Assembly (NCBI GenBank): GCA_003221085.1
Contig: QHUD01000046.1
Location: forward strand, 1 to 14,767
Length of the DNA: 14,767 nt
Source of the DNA: Gemmatimonadota bacterium
GTDB taxonomy: Bacteria; Gemmatimonadota; Gemmatimonadetes; Gemmatimonadales; GWC2-71-9
Direction of reading: 5' to 3'
Position numbers and translations under genes: made by a program. This document shows, piece by piece, positions 6,823 through 13,348 of this stretch; positions within the stretch are counted from its first letter, which is position 1, and every line of letters starts with the position of its first letter. The notes under the pieces are model-generated. The model made no database searches. It saw nothing but the letters and a program-made list of their open reading frames with translations, and had not been told where the DNA came from.

Positions 6823-7797
6823 TTGACCAAGCCGATTCGCCGGCGGTGCGCCGCCGCCCTCATCGCACCCCTCCTCCTCTTCGGCGCCTTCGGCGCGGGC
6901 TCGAAGGAGCCGCTGCTCTACGTCACCAACGAAATCCCCAACACCATTGGCGTCATCTCGCCACGCACCAACGCCGTCGTGGCTACGATCCCGGTGGGCC
7001 GGCGCCCGAGGGGGATGGCCGTGAGCCCGGACAAGCGGACCGTCTACGTCGCCCTGGGCCAGGACGACGCCCTCGGCGTGGTGGACGTGGCGAGCGGCCA
7101 GATGATGCGCACGATCCCTGCGAACCGTGACCCCGAGCTCGTGGTGCTGAGCCCCGACGGGAAAGTCGCGTATGTGTCGAACGAGGAGATCGCGCACGCA
7201 TCGGCCATCGACATCGCGAGTGGTAACACGCTGTTCTCGACGCCGGTGGGCGTCGAGCCCGAGGGCGTTGCGATCACACGCGACGGGCGGAAGCTCTACG
7301 TGACCGCGGAGACGAACAACACCGTGTCCGTGCTCGACGCGAAGACCGGGGGCCTGCTGCGCACACTCCACGTCGGCGACAACCCCCGCACGGTCGCTCT
7401 GACCCCCGACGGCGCACGCGCCTGGGTGTCGGCCGAGGCAGGCGGGAACGTCACGATCATCGACGTCGCCAGCGACAGCGTGGTTGGGCAGTTCCCGATC
7501 CGCGACGGCAAGACCAAGCCGGTCCGCATCGCCTTCAGTCCTGACGGGCGGCTCGCCTACATCACCGAGGGGGCGGCGGCGAGCGTGAGCGTCGTCGACG
7601 TCGCGCGCCAGACGGTGATCGACTCGATTATGGTGGGGCGGCGGCCATGGGGAATCGCGCTGTCGCCCGACGGACGATGGCTCTACACGGCCGATGGACG
7701 CTCCAACACCGTCTCGATGATCGACACCGGGACTCGCAAGGTGATCGCCGCGATCCCGGTAGGCGAGCGGCCGAACGATCTGCTCTACATCCCCTAG
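6823..7797 (+). CDS. YVTN beta-propeller protein of the PQQ-dependent catabolism type
   Basis: The 324-aa product has a signal peptide (residues 1 to about 25) and seven-bladed-propeller repeats of the YVTN kind: LYVTNEIPNTIGVIS, IPVGRRPRGMAVSPD, VYVALGQDD, LYVTAETNNTVSVLDAKTG, WLYTADGRSNTVSMIDT and IPVGERPNDLL. The order and phrasing match the beta-propeller family linked to PQQ-dependent alcohol catabolism. Its location behind xoxFJG agrees. The function is unknown: a periplasmic binding or sensing protein is likely, and no catalytic residues stand out. The start is a TTG at 6823, 13 nt after the pentapeptide gene, with no clear ribosome binding site, so translation may depend on coupling. 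Its TAG stop overlaps the stop of the opposing DoxX gene. Confidence 0.87.
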   Translation: MTKPIRRRCAAALIAPLLLFGAFGAGSKEPLLYVTNEIPNTIGVISPRTNAVVATIPVGRRPRGMAVSPDKRTVYVALGQDDALGVVDVASGQMMRTIPANRDPELVVLSPDGKVAYVSNEEIAHASAIDIASGNTLFSTPVGVEPEGVAITRDGRKLYVTAETNNTVSVLDAKTGGLLRTLHVGDNPRTVALTPDGARAWVSAEAGGNVTIIDVASDSVVGQFPIRDGKTKPVRIAFSPDGRLAYITEGAAASVSVVDVARQTVIDSIMVGRRPWGIALSPDGRWLYTADGRSNTVSMIDTGTRKVIAAIPVGERPNDLLYIP

Positions 7798-8360
7798 CCG
7801 AGCGGCGCGCGCGCCAGCCACGACCCGGGTCGGTGGGCCCGCACCCAGCCGTCCACGCCCCAGGTCCGCCCCGCGCGCGCGCCGAGAATCACCACCAGGG
7901 TCGTGATCAGCATATAGTGGAAGCCCTGCTGCGCCGAGCCCTGCCACTGGACCGCCAGCCCGTAGTTCACGACGAGTACCAACCCGATCGCCGCCGCGAG
8001 CGTCGTGCCGCATCCGAATACCAGCCCTAGACCGACCGCCGCTTCGCCGAACGCCGTGAGCTGCGCGTAGATGTGACCGTTTGGGACGACGCTGTTCAGG
8101 AGGAATTCCCTGAAGAAACCGACCGGATTGCCCTCTGCATACTTGGTGACCAGCAACGGCATGACGTGCAGCCACCGATCCGACGCGGTCGGCACAGGCA
8201 GGAAACCCCAGGCGAGCGTGACGCTCAGCTTGGTGAAGATGGACTTCGCGAACCACACGCCGACGGCGATCCGGAGCGCCGCAAGCCAGCGCTCGGGAGC
8301 GCGCATCGCCGGAATCATTCCTGTTGAAGCGTCCATCCGTGTCATCCGCCTCAGCGTCAC
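7794..8360 (-). CDS. DoxX-family integral membrane protein
   Basis: The frame gives up to 188 aa with about four hydrophobic segments (roughly residues 25-42, 97-115, 118-138 and 148-162). The pattern LRIAVGVWFAKSIFTKL, later FGEAAVGLGLVFGCGTTLAAAIGL, is typical of DoxX/DoxD-like membrane proteins, the small subunit type of thiosulfate:quinone oxidoreductase. Most members have no proven role. The GTG at 8360 is the longest start, but it directly follows the presumed terminator of the protease gene and lacks a ribosome binding site. ATG codons at 8345, 8336, 8318 and 8306 are alternatives, and the last still keeps all membrane segments. The gene converges on the propeller gene, and the stops share CTAG at 7794-7797. 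Confidence 0.75.
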   Translation of the reverse strand: MTLRRMTRMDASTGMIPAMRAPERWLAALRIAVGVWFAKSIFTKLSVTLAWGFLPVPTASDRWLHVMPLLVTKYAEGNPVGFFREFLLNSVVPNGHIYAQLTAFGEAAVGLGLVFGCGTTLAAAIGLVLVVNYGLAVQWQGSAQQGFHYMLITTLVVILGARAGRTWGVDGWVRAHRPGSWLARAPLG

Positions 8361-8365
8361 AAAAC

Positions 8366-8402
8366 GTCAGGGCGGCGGTCCTCGCGCGAGCGGCCGCCGC
8401 CC
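8366..8402 (-). terminator. Hairpin with T tract after the subtilase gene
   Basis: The arms are 8370-8378 and 8394-8402 (GGGCGGCGG with CCGCCGCCC), and the loop contains the self-complementary TCGCGCGA. Read on the minus strand, the stem is followed by TGACGTTTT (8369-8361), which fits a rho-independent terminator for the protease gene ending at 8434. On the plus strand only TTT follows the stem, and no plus-strand gene ends here. Confidence 0.6.
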
Positions 8403-8433
8403 TTTAGGAGATCCCAAAATCTAGGCTAATCGA

Positions 8434-9969
8434 TCACGGGATGGCACCGACGGCGCGCGCCACGTTGAGGCGGCCCTTGCCGTAGAACGGCGTCGTGCCG
8501 TTGCCGGCCACCTGATCGGCGGACTGCTGGATCCGCGCCTTGATCTGCGCCGGGTTTCGCCCGACGATGGATACGAGCAGCGCCGCGGTCCCCGTCACAT
8601 GCGGGGCGGCCATGCTCGTGCCCTGCGCGCCGACGATAAACAACGGCGACGAAGCGCAGTTGATCAAAAGACTCGTCTGGCTGCACGCCGCCCAGACAAA
8701 GACGTCCCTGCCGGCCGGCGGCGCGAGTTTCGACCCGAACGAGCTGTTGCCGCCAGGCGCGGCCACGTTGATGGCGGAGCGCCCAAAGTTCGTGTAGTAG
8801 GCAGGCGCATCGATGTTCGTCCACGGGCCGGTGCGCGCCAAGGTGGCGCTGGGATTCGTGGCGTTGGCGTCGGACGTGGGGCCTGTGGCCGCCACGCAGA
8901 TCACCGAGGGCGTATTGCAGAAGGTCCAGTAGGTGTTGCCGTCATGGTCCAGGTCGGCCGCCGAATTCCCGGCGGACACGACGACCGTCACGCCCTTGCT
9001 GCGGGCGTAATTGAAGACCTTGTTGAGCAGCCCCACAAACCGACCGTTACCCGCCTTGGTGAACGCTCCGCCCAGGCTCATGTTGACCACGTCCGCGCCG
9101 CCGTTGGCGGCGTAGATCACCCCATTGAGAATCGAGCTGAAGGGGCAGTCGTTGATATACGCGCACACCTTCACGGCCACGAGCGTCGTCCTGGATGTCA
9201 CGCCCGCCGCGCGCACCGCGTTGCTGCTCACGGTTGCCGCGGTGTGCGTGCCGTGGAAGAACAGGTCCGTGTAGACCTCGTGACCGCGGAAATACTTCTG
9301 GACGGTGTCCGCCTCGGTGAATGGCACGATCACGGTGTCTTTGCCGACGACCGCTTGCGCGTCGAACGTCCCTAACAAGTCCACCGAACGCGTGGGATCC
9401 ACGCGGCCCTCGGTATCTGCGTGGTGGGGGTCGATCCCCGAGTCGAGCATGAAAACCGACACGCTGGCGGAGCCGAGGAATCCGTGCGTCCACGCGACGT
9501 CGGCCTGCACCGCACGCATGTTCCACTGGCGGGCATAGCGCACCGCCGTCGCGGGGGCGGCGTTGCTCGCAACGTCGCCGCCGTCGGCCGTGGCGTCTGT
9601 GGCCAACAACGGCACGTCGAGAGGAATCAACGCGTCGGCGGCGACGGCCTGAATCCCCCGCGTGCCGGCAAGCTGAGTGGCGGCGGATCCCTCGAGACCG
9701 CTCACCGCAGCGAGGCCGCTGCCCGACGACACCCAGAGCACCTTGCCGCCCAGCGCCGCGACCTGCGCCGCGAAATCCGTCGGCACCGAGCCGCTGAACG
9801 ATACGACGTGACGGGCGTTTGCCGCCGCATTACCACGCGCTACGGAGGCGAACTGGGGAGTGCGAGCGGCCGCCGTCGGCTCGGGGGAGACACGTGCGTC
9901 GTACGCGCACGCGGCGGTGGCCGCCAGTCCCACAGTGGCACATCGGAAAACCGACCTGACAAGTGACAT
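8434..9969 (-). CDS. Secreted subtilisin-like serine protease (S8 family)
   Basis: The 511-aa protein has all catalytic residues of a subtilase: Asp176 (LDSGID), His239 (HGTHTA), oxyanion Asn335 (SAGNS) and Ser452 (GTSMAAPH). An N-terminal region of about 100 residues (RHVVSFSGSVPTDFAAQVAA and on) reads as an inhibitor-I9-like prodomain. The start at 9969 is preferred over the upstream ATG at 10011 because GAGG stands 5 nt before it and the export signal then begins at once (MSLVRSVFRC). LAATAAC (Cys21) could be a weak lipobox; otherwise an ordinary signal peptide is present. Several Cys pairs in the catalytic domain suggest disulfides, in line with export. The gene has no obvious link to mnmE upstream, from which it is separated by 117 bp. 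The substrate is unknown. Confidence 0.93.
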   Translation of the reverse strand: MSLVRSVFRCATVGLAATAACAYDARVSPEPTAAARTPQFASVARGNAAANARHVVSFSGSVPTDFAAQVAALGGKVLWVSSGSGLAAVSGLEGSAATQLAGTRGIQAVAADALIPLDVPLLATDATADGGDVASNAAPATAVRYARQWNMRAVQADVAWTHGFLGSASVSVFMLDSGIDPHHADTEGRVDPTRSVDLLGTFDAQAVVGKDTVIVPFTEADTVQKYFRGHEVYTDLFFHGTHTAATVSSNAVRAAGVTSRTTLVAVKVCAYINDCPFSSILNGVIYAANGGADVVNMSLGGAFTKAGNGRFVGLLNKVFNYARSKGVTVVVSAGNSAADLDHDGNTYWTFCNTPSVICVAATGPTSDANATNPSATLARTGPWTNIDAPAYYTNFGRSAINVAAPGGNSSFGSKLAPPAGRDVFVWAACSQTSLLINCASSPLFIVGAQGTSMAAPHVTGTAALLVSIVGRNPAQIKARIQQSADQVAGNGTTPFYGKGRLNVARAVGAIP

Positions 9970-10086
9970 GTGCGCCTCGGGGGCGACGGGGAACGGAAAA
10001 CATGGCTCCAATCCTCGGGGTCAGCAAGCCGGATTGCCGACATCCGTCACCTGCAAATGTCAGGACCGCGTCAACACCGGGGAGGG

Positions 10087-11451
10087 TTACTTCCCCACGC
10101 AAAAGCTCGCGAACACGCGATCGAGCACGTCGTCGGGCGTGACGACGCCGATCAGGTCGTCCAGCGCCCCCACGGCGGCCCGCAGATGCGTCGCCGCCGC
10201 CTCGGCGTCCACTCCGCTCCCCCGGGCCGTTTGGAACGCGTCGACTTCGGCGACGGCGCGCTGCAGCGCGTCGCGGTGGCGTGCCCGCGTCACCACAGGC
10301 TCCACATCGCCCAGCGCGAGCAGGCGGCTGAATGCGACTTCGGCAAGCTTGCGACGCAGGTCCGCGAGACCCGCGCCGGTCACAACTGAAACGGCGACGG
10401 ACGGCGGGACGGTCGGACGGTCGGACCGCGTCTCCAAGTCGGATTTTGTGTGCACGACTACGACGGGGGCGCTCACCTGCGCCAGGAACTCACCGCGCGC
10501 GTCCCTTTCCCGTGTCCCCTTTCCCGTTTCCCGATTGTCTTCGCAGAAGAGCACCAGATCCGCTGCCGCCAGATATTTGCGGCTCACCTCGATCCCCAGT
10601 CGCTCGACGCGATCGTCGCTCTGCCGCAGGCCCGCCGTGTCCACGAGCCGGAACGGAAACCCCTCGAGCACCGCGTGCGCCTCGACCGCATCCCGCGTGG
10701 TGCCCGGCACCTCCGTCACGATGGCGCGCTCCGCGCCGAGCAGCGCGTTGAAGAGCGACGACTTGCCCGCGTTGGGGCGTCCCGCGATCACGAGCAGCGC
10801 GCCTTCCCGCAGCCGCTCTCCTTCGGGTGCCGTGTCGAGCAGCCGGGCGATCCGGTCGCGCACCGCCTGCCACGCACGCACCACACGCTCCGGCGCCACC
10901 GGGCCCTCGTCCTCGTCGGGAAAGTCGATTTCGTAGGCGAGCAGCGCCTCGAGCTCGAGCAGCTCGGCGCGGAGCCCGTCGAGCCGTGTCGACAGACCGC
11001 GATCGAGCTGGTGCAGGGCCCGCCGTGCCTGGGCGGACGAGCCGGCATCGATCAGGTCGGCGGTCGCCTCCGCCTGCAGCAGGTCGAGCTTGCCGTTCAG
11101 CACGGCCCGACGCGTGAACTCTCCCGGTCGGGCCGGCCGCGCGCCCGCCGCCAGCAACGCCGCGACCGCGGCCCCCGGGACGAGCAGCCCGCCGTGCGTC
11201 GAGAGCTCGACCAGGTCCTCGCCCGTGTAGGAGCGGGGCCCTGGAAAGCAGGCGGCGAGCGCATCATCCACCGGAGCGCCGGTGGGGGGGTGCACGACGT
11301 GGACGCGGCGGACGGTGCGAGGCGGGTCGGGGTGAAACGGGTGCAGGGCGCGCGCGGCGACATCGAACGCCCCGCGCCCCGAAAGGCGGATCAGGGCGAG
11401 GGCGGAGCGACCCGGGGGCGTGGCAAGGGCGACAATAGGATCAGACAGCAC
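10087..11451 (-). CDS. mnmE: tRNA uridine-5-carboxymethylaminomethyl modification GTPase MnmE
   Basis: MnmE works with MnmG to modify the wobble uridine of certain tRNAs. The 454-aa length and layout are standard: an N-terminal tetrahydrofolate-binding domain (DPIVALATPPGRSALALIRLSG; later PGEFTRRAVLNGKLDL), a helical domain, and an inserted GTPase domain with P-loop GRPNAGKSS (Lys230), EVPGTTRD, DTAGL and a TKSD guanine motif in place of NKxD. It ends with the catalytic CVGK. The GTG start at 11451 is backed by purine-rich GGAGGC repeats directly upstream. Two short tandem arrays lie inside the gene, one of them coding for a variable GTPase-domain loop (NRETGKGTRERDARG). The usual partner mnmG is not next to it; a protease gene follows instead. 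Confidence 0.97.
   Translation of the reverse strand: MLSDPIVALATPPGRSALALIRLSGRGAFDVAARALHPFHPDPPRTVRRVHVVHPPTGAPVDDALAACFPGPRSYTGEDLVELSTHGGLLVPGAAVAALLAAGARPARPGEFTRRAVLNGKLDLLQAEATADLIDAGSSAQARRALHQLDRGLSTRLDGLRAELLELEALLAYEIDFPDEDEGPVAPERVVRAWQAVRDRIARLLDTAPEGERLREGALLVIAGRPNAGKSSLFNALLGAERAIVTEVPGTTRDAVEAHAVLEGFPFRLVDTAGLRQSDDRVERLGIEVSRKYLAAADLVLFCEDNRETGKGTRERDARGEFLAQVSAPVVVVHTKSDLETRSDRPTVPPSVAVSVVTGAGLADLRRKLAEVAFSRLLALGDVEPVVTRARHRDALQRAVAEVDAFQTARGSGVDAEAAATHLRAAVGALDDLIGVVTPDDVLDRVFASFCVGK
10408..10423. repeat. Octamer tandem repeat inside mnmE (GACGGTCG x2)
   Basis: Two perfect copies of GACGGTCG, followed by GACC, form a short array. Shifted by four bases the unit reads GGTCGGAC, so it fits the pattern GGNCGGAC that also appears twice in yidC. 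It codes on the minus strand for a Pro-rich surface segment (DRPTVPPS) after the guanine motif. Confidence 0.7.
10506..10533. repeat. Heptamer tandem repeat inside mnmE (TTTCCCG type, x4)
   Basis: Four 7-bp units lie head to tail: TTTCCCG, TGTCCCC, TTTCCCG and TTTCCCG. The TCCCG core matches the array between yidC and mnmE. Seven is not a multiple of three, so a change in copy number would shift the mnmE frame, yet the conserved motifs on both sides remain in frame here. Confidence 0.75.
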
Positions 11452-11453
11452 GC

Positions 11454-11481
11454 ATCCCGCCTCCCGCTTCCCGCCTCCCGG
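11454..11481. repeat. Heptamer tandem repeat filling the yidC-mnmE gap (NTCCCGN x4)
   Basis: Four units, ATCCCGC, CTCCCGC, TTCCCGC and CTCCCGG, fill all but two bases of the space between the real yidC stop (11482-11484) and the mnmE GTG (11449-11451). On the coding strand they read as GGGAGGC-like units, so the array itself supplies the ribosome binding site of mnmE. Confidence 0.8.
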
Positions 11482-13075
11482 TTACGTTCGCTTCCCCTGC
11501 TCCCGCAGACGCCGCCGCGCGATCATATACTGCTGCGGGATGCTGAAGATGTTGCTCACGGCGTAGTACAGGTTCAGTCCGGACGCGAAGTTCAGTCGAG
11601 AGCACGAACATCGAGAGCCCCATCACGATCGGAATGATGTAAAACGGATCGGGGCGCGCCAGGTCTGGCAGCCAGAGGAAGGGCACGCCGCGAAACTCGA
11701 TCGTGTTCGCGAACACGAAGAACAATGCGAACAACACCGGCATCGGGAGGAGCATCGGCAGACAGCCGCCGAACGGATTGACGTTGTGCTCCTTGTAGAG
11801 CCGCATCATCTCGCGCTGCAGCCGCTCGGGCTCGTTCTTGTAGCGATCCTGGATCTGCTTCAGGAGCGGCGCGACCGCCTGCATCCGGATGCTCGACTCC
11901 ATAGCGCGCTGATTGAGCGGCCACAAGAGGAGCCGGACCAGGATGCCGAAGATGATCAACACCCAGCCGTACGCGAGCCGCAGCTGGTCGTGCATCCAGA
12001 TCAGGATGTTCACGACGAGCACCGACACGGGCTGGATGATCGGTTGCAGCACGCCGCCGTACGGATTGGCGTCGTCCAGGTCGTGACCGAGCTGCGACAG
12101 GCGCCGATACTCGAGGGGCCCGACGTACACCTGGTAGCCAAACTCACCGGCGGGCGGCACGGGCAACGTGACGGCGACGGCCGTCCCCGTCGCCACCGTC
12201 GAGCGACCGAACAACGACGATGTGGACACGGTGCGTGGACCGCCCTCCAAGATCGCGGCGCCAAACCGCGGCTCGTTCTCCTCCACCGCGAGCGACGCGA
12301 CGAAGAAATACTTCGACTTCACGCCGGCCCACTCGAACGGCCCGTCCAGGATCTTACGCTCGCCCGGCTTGACCGACCCGAAGTCGGTGCGCTGCGTCTT
12401 CGTCGACTTGGTGACGACGGCGTAGTGCCGGAAATCGTCCATCGAGTCGGCCTCGACCGAGCGCAGCCCATCGCCCAGCCCGAGGACCATGGTCGCGCCG
12501 GCGGGCCCGAATCCCTCGATTCGCCCACGCACGGTGAACCGGTACTCGGCCGGCAGGAAGCGGTATTGGAGCGCGAACCGCCCGCCGTCTCTCTCCCCGG
12601 TGAAGCTCAGGGTCGCACCTTCCGACGCCACCTCGACCCGTGTGGCGCTCGGCGTCAGGGTCCAGTCGGATACGAGCGTCGTGTCGCCACCCCCACCCGC
12701 GCGCCGATAAACCAGCAGCGGCGCCCCTTCACGGACCAGCTGGACGGGACGTCCCGCGTCCCCTTTGGCGAAGGAGCGGTACCCCAGCAGCTCCGCGCGG
12801 ACCAGGGCGCCGCCCCGCGTGCTGAAGCCGAGGCGATAGAGGGGAGAAGTCACCCACACCGTCTCGGCGGGGGTGCTGGCGGGCGGGCGGACGGGCGGAC
12901 GGGCGGACGGTTGCGCCGGCGCCGCAGCCGACTCCGGTGCCGTGGGCGCGAGCCTGGCGGTGCTGTCCGGCCGTCCGGCCGTCCGACTCTCCGGCTTCTT
13001 CGGCGGAAACAGGATGCTCGGCAGGACTGCCACGATCAGCATCAGGACAACAGCCAGGACTATGCGTCGTTCCAC
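11482..13075 (-). CDS. yidC: Membrane protein insertase YidC, with internal loss and frameshift near the 3' end
   Basis: YidC inserts and folds inner-membrane proteins. The GTG start at 13075 has AGAGG just upstream. The chain begins with a membrane anchor (IVLAVVLMLIVAVLP), then a Pro/Arg-rich linker, a large periplasmic beta domain, and the conserved core: LVRLLLWPLNQ with the groove Arg, QDRYKNEPERLQREMM, NPFGGCLPMLLPMPVLFALF and IIPIVMGLSMFVLS. There the frame breaks. The rest, LNFASGLNLYYAVSNIFSIP and QQYMIARRRLREQGKRT, is in another frame from about 11595 and stops at 11482. About 27 codons normally between these parts (a membrane-helix region) are missing, and the length leaves remainder one after division by three. 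The unshifted frame runs on to 11441, into mnmE. YidC is generally essential, so an assembly or base-calling fault, or a mixed strain, is likelier than true gene loss. Confidence 0.93.
12885..12908. repeat. Octamer tandem repeat inside yidC (GGGCGGAC x3)
   Basis: Three perfect GGGCGGAC units follow each other, flanked by further partial copies. They code on the minus strand for a Pro/Arg-rich part of the linker after the first membrane anchor. The unit fits GGNCGGAC, shared with the arrays at 10408-10423 and 12965-12996. Confidence 0.8.
12965..12996. repeat. Octamer tandem repeat inside yidC (GTCCGGCC x2 plus two degenerate copies)
   Basis: The units are GTCCGGCC, GTCCGGCC, GTCCGACT and CTCCGGCT. 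On the minus strand the perfect unit is GGCCGGAC, the same GGNCGGAC pattern in opposite orientation. It codes for the linker region just after the N-terminal anchor of YidC, a segment that tolerates change in length. Confidence 0.75.
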
Positions 13076-13080
13076 TTAGC

Positions 13081-13120
13081 CTCTGCGCATCTGCGCGTCT
13101 GTGCGTCTGTGCGTCTAGCC
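13081..13120. repeat. Octamer tandem repeat filling the yidD-yidC gap (NTCTGYGC x5)
   Basis: The five units are CTCTGCGC, ATCTGCGC, GTCTGTGC, GTCTGTGC and GTCTAGCC. They occupy almost the whole 45-bp space between the yidD stop and the yidC start. On the minus strand the last unit gives GCAGAG, part of the AGAGG ribosome binding site of yidC. Confidence 0.8.
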
Positions 13121-13348
13121 TTAGGGTACCGGATCGTAGCCGCCGGGGTGCAGCGGATGGCAACGCAAGATTCGTTTGATGCCGAGCCAGACGCCTTTCA
13201 CCGCGCCATACCGTTCCACCGCTTCGAGGGCGTAACGCGAGCACGACGGTTCGAAGCGACACTGCGTGAACATGAGATGCGACAAGGTCGACTGATAGGC
13301 GCGAATGAGCGCCATGACGGCGAGCCTGGGCCAACGCGCCACGCTCAT
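13121..13348 (-). CDS. yidD: Membrane protein insertion efficiency factor YidD
   Basis: The 75-aa product has the family core LIRAYQSTLSHLMFTQCRFE, then PSCSRYALEAVERYGAVKGV and ILRCHPLHPGGYDPVP. YidD is a small membrane-attached protein thought to help YidC-dependent insertion. The three conserved Cys (in CRF, PSCS and RCHP) are present. The ATG at 13348 overlaps the rnpA stop (ATGA), so it is translationally coupled to rnpA. The frame is open much further upstream, but that part overlaps rnpA and is ignored. It precedes yidC by 45 bp. Confidence 0.96.
   Translation of the reverse strand: MSVARWPRLAVMALIRAYQSTLSHLMFTQCRFEPSCSRYALEAVERYGAVKGVWLGIKRILRCHPLHPGGYDPVP

Noticed and set aside
6820..8256. 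A 478-codon minus-strand frame opposite the beta-propeller gene
   Set aside because: It overlaps two well-supported genes and has no recognisable domain; it is an antisense shadow.
10408..13120. The short tandem arrays as a CRISPR array or mobile-element trace
   Set aside because: Units are 7-8 bp with no spacers, no terminal inverted repeats and no transposase gene nearby.
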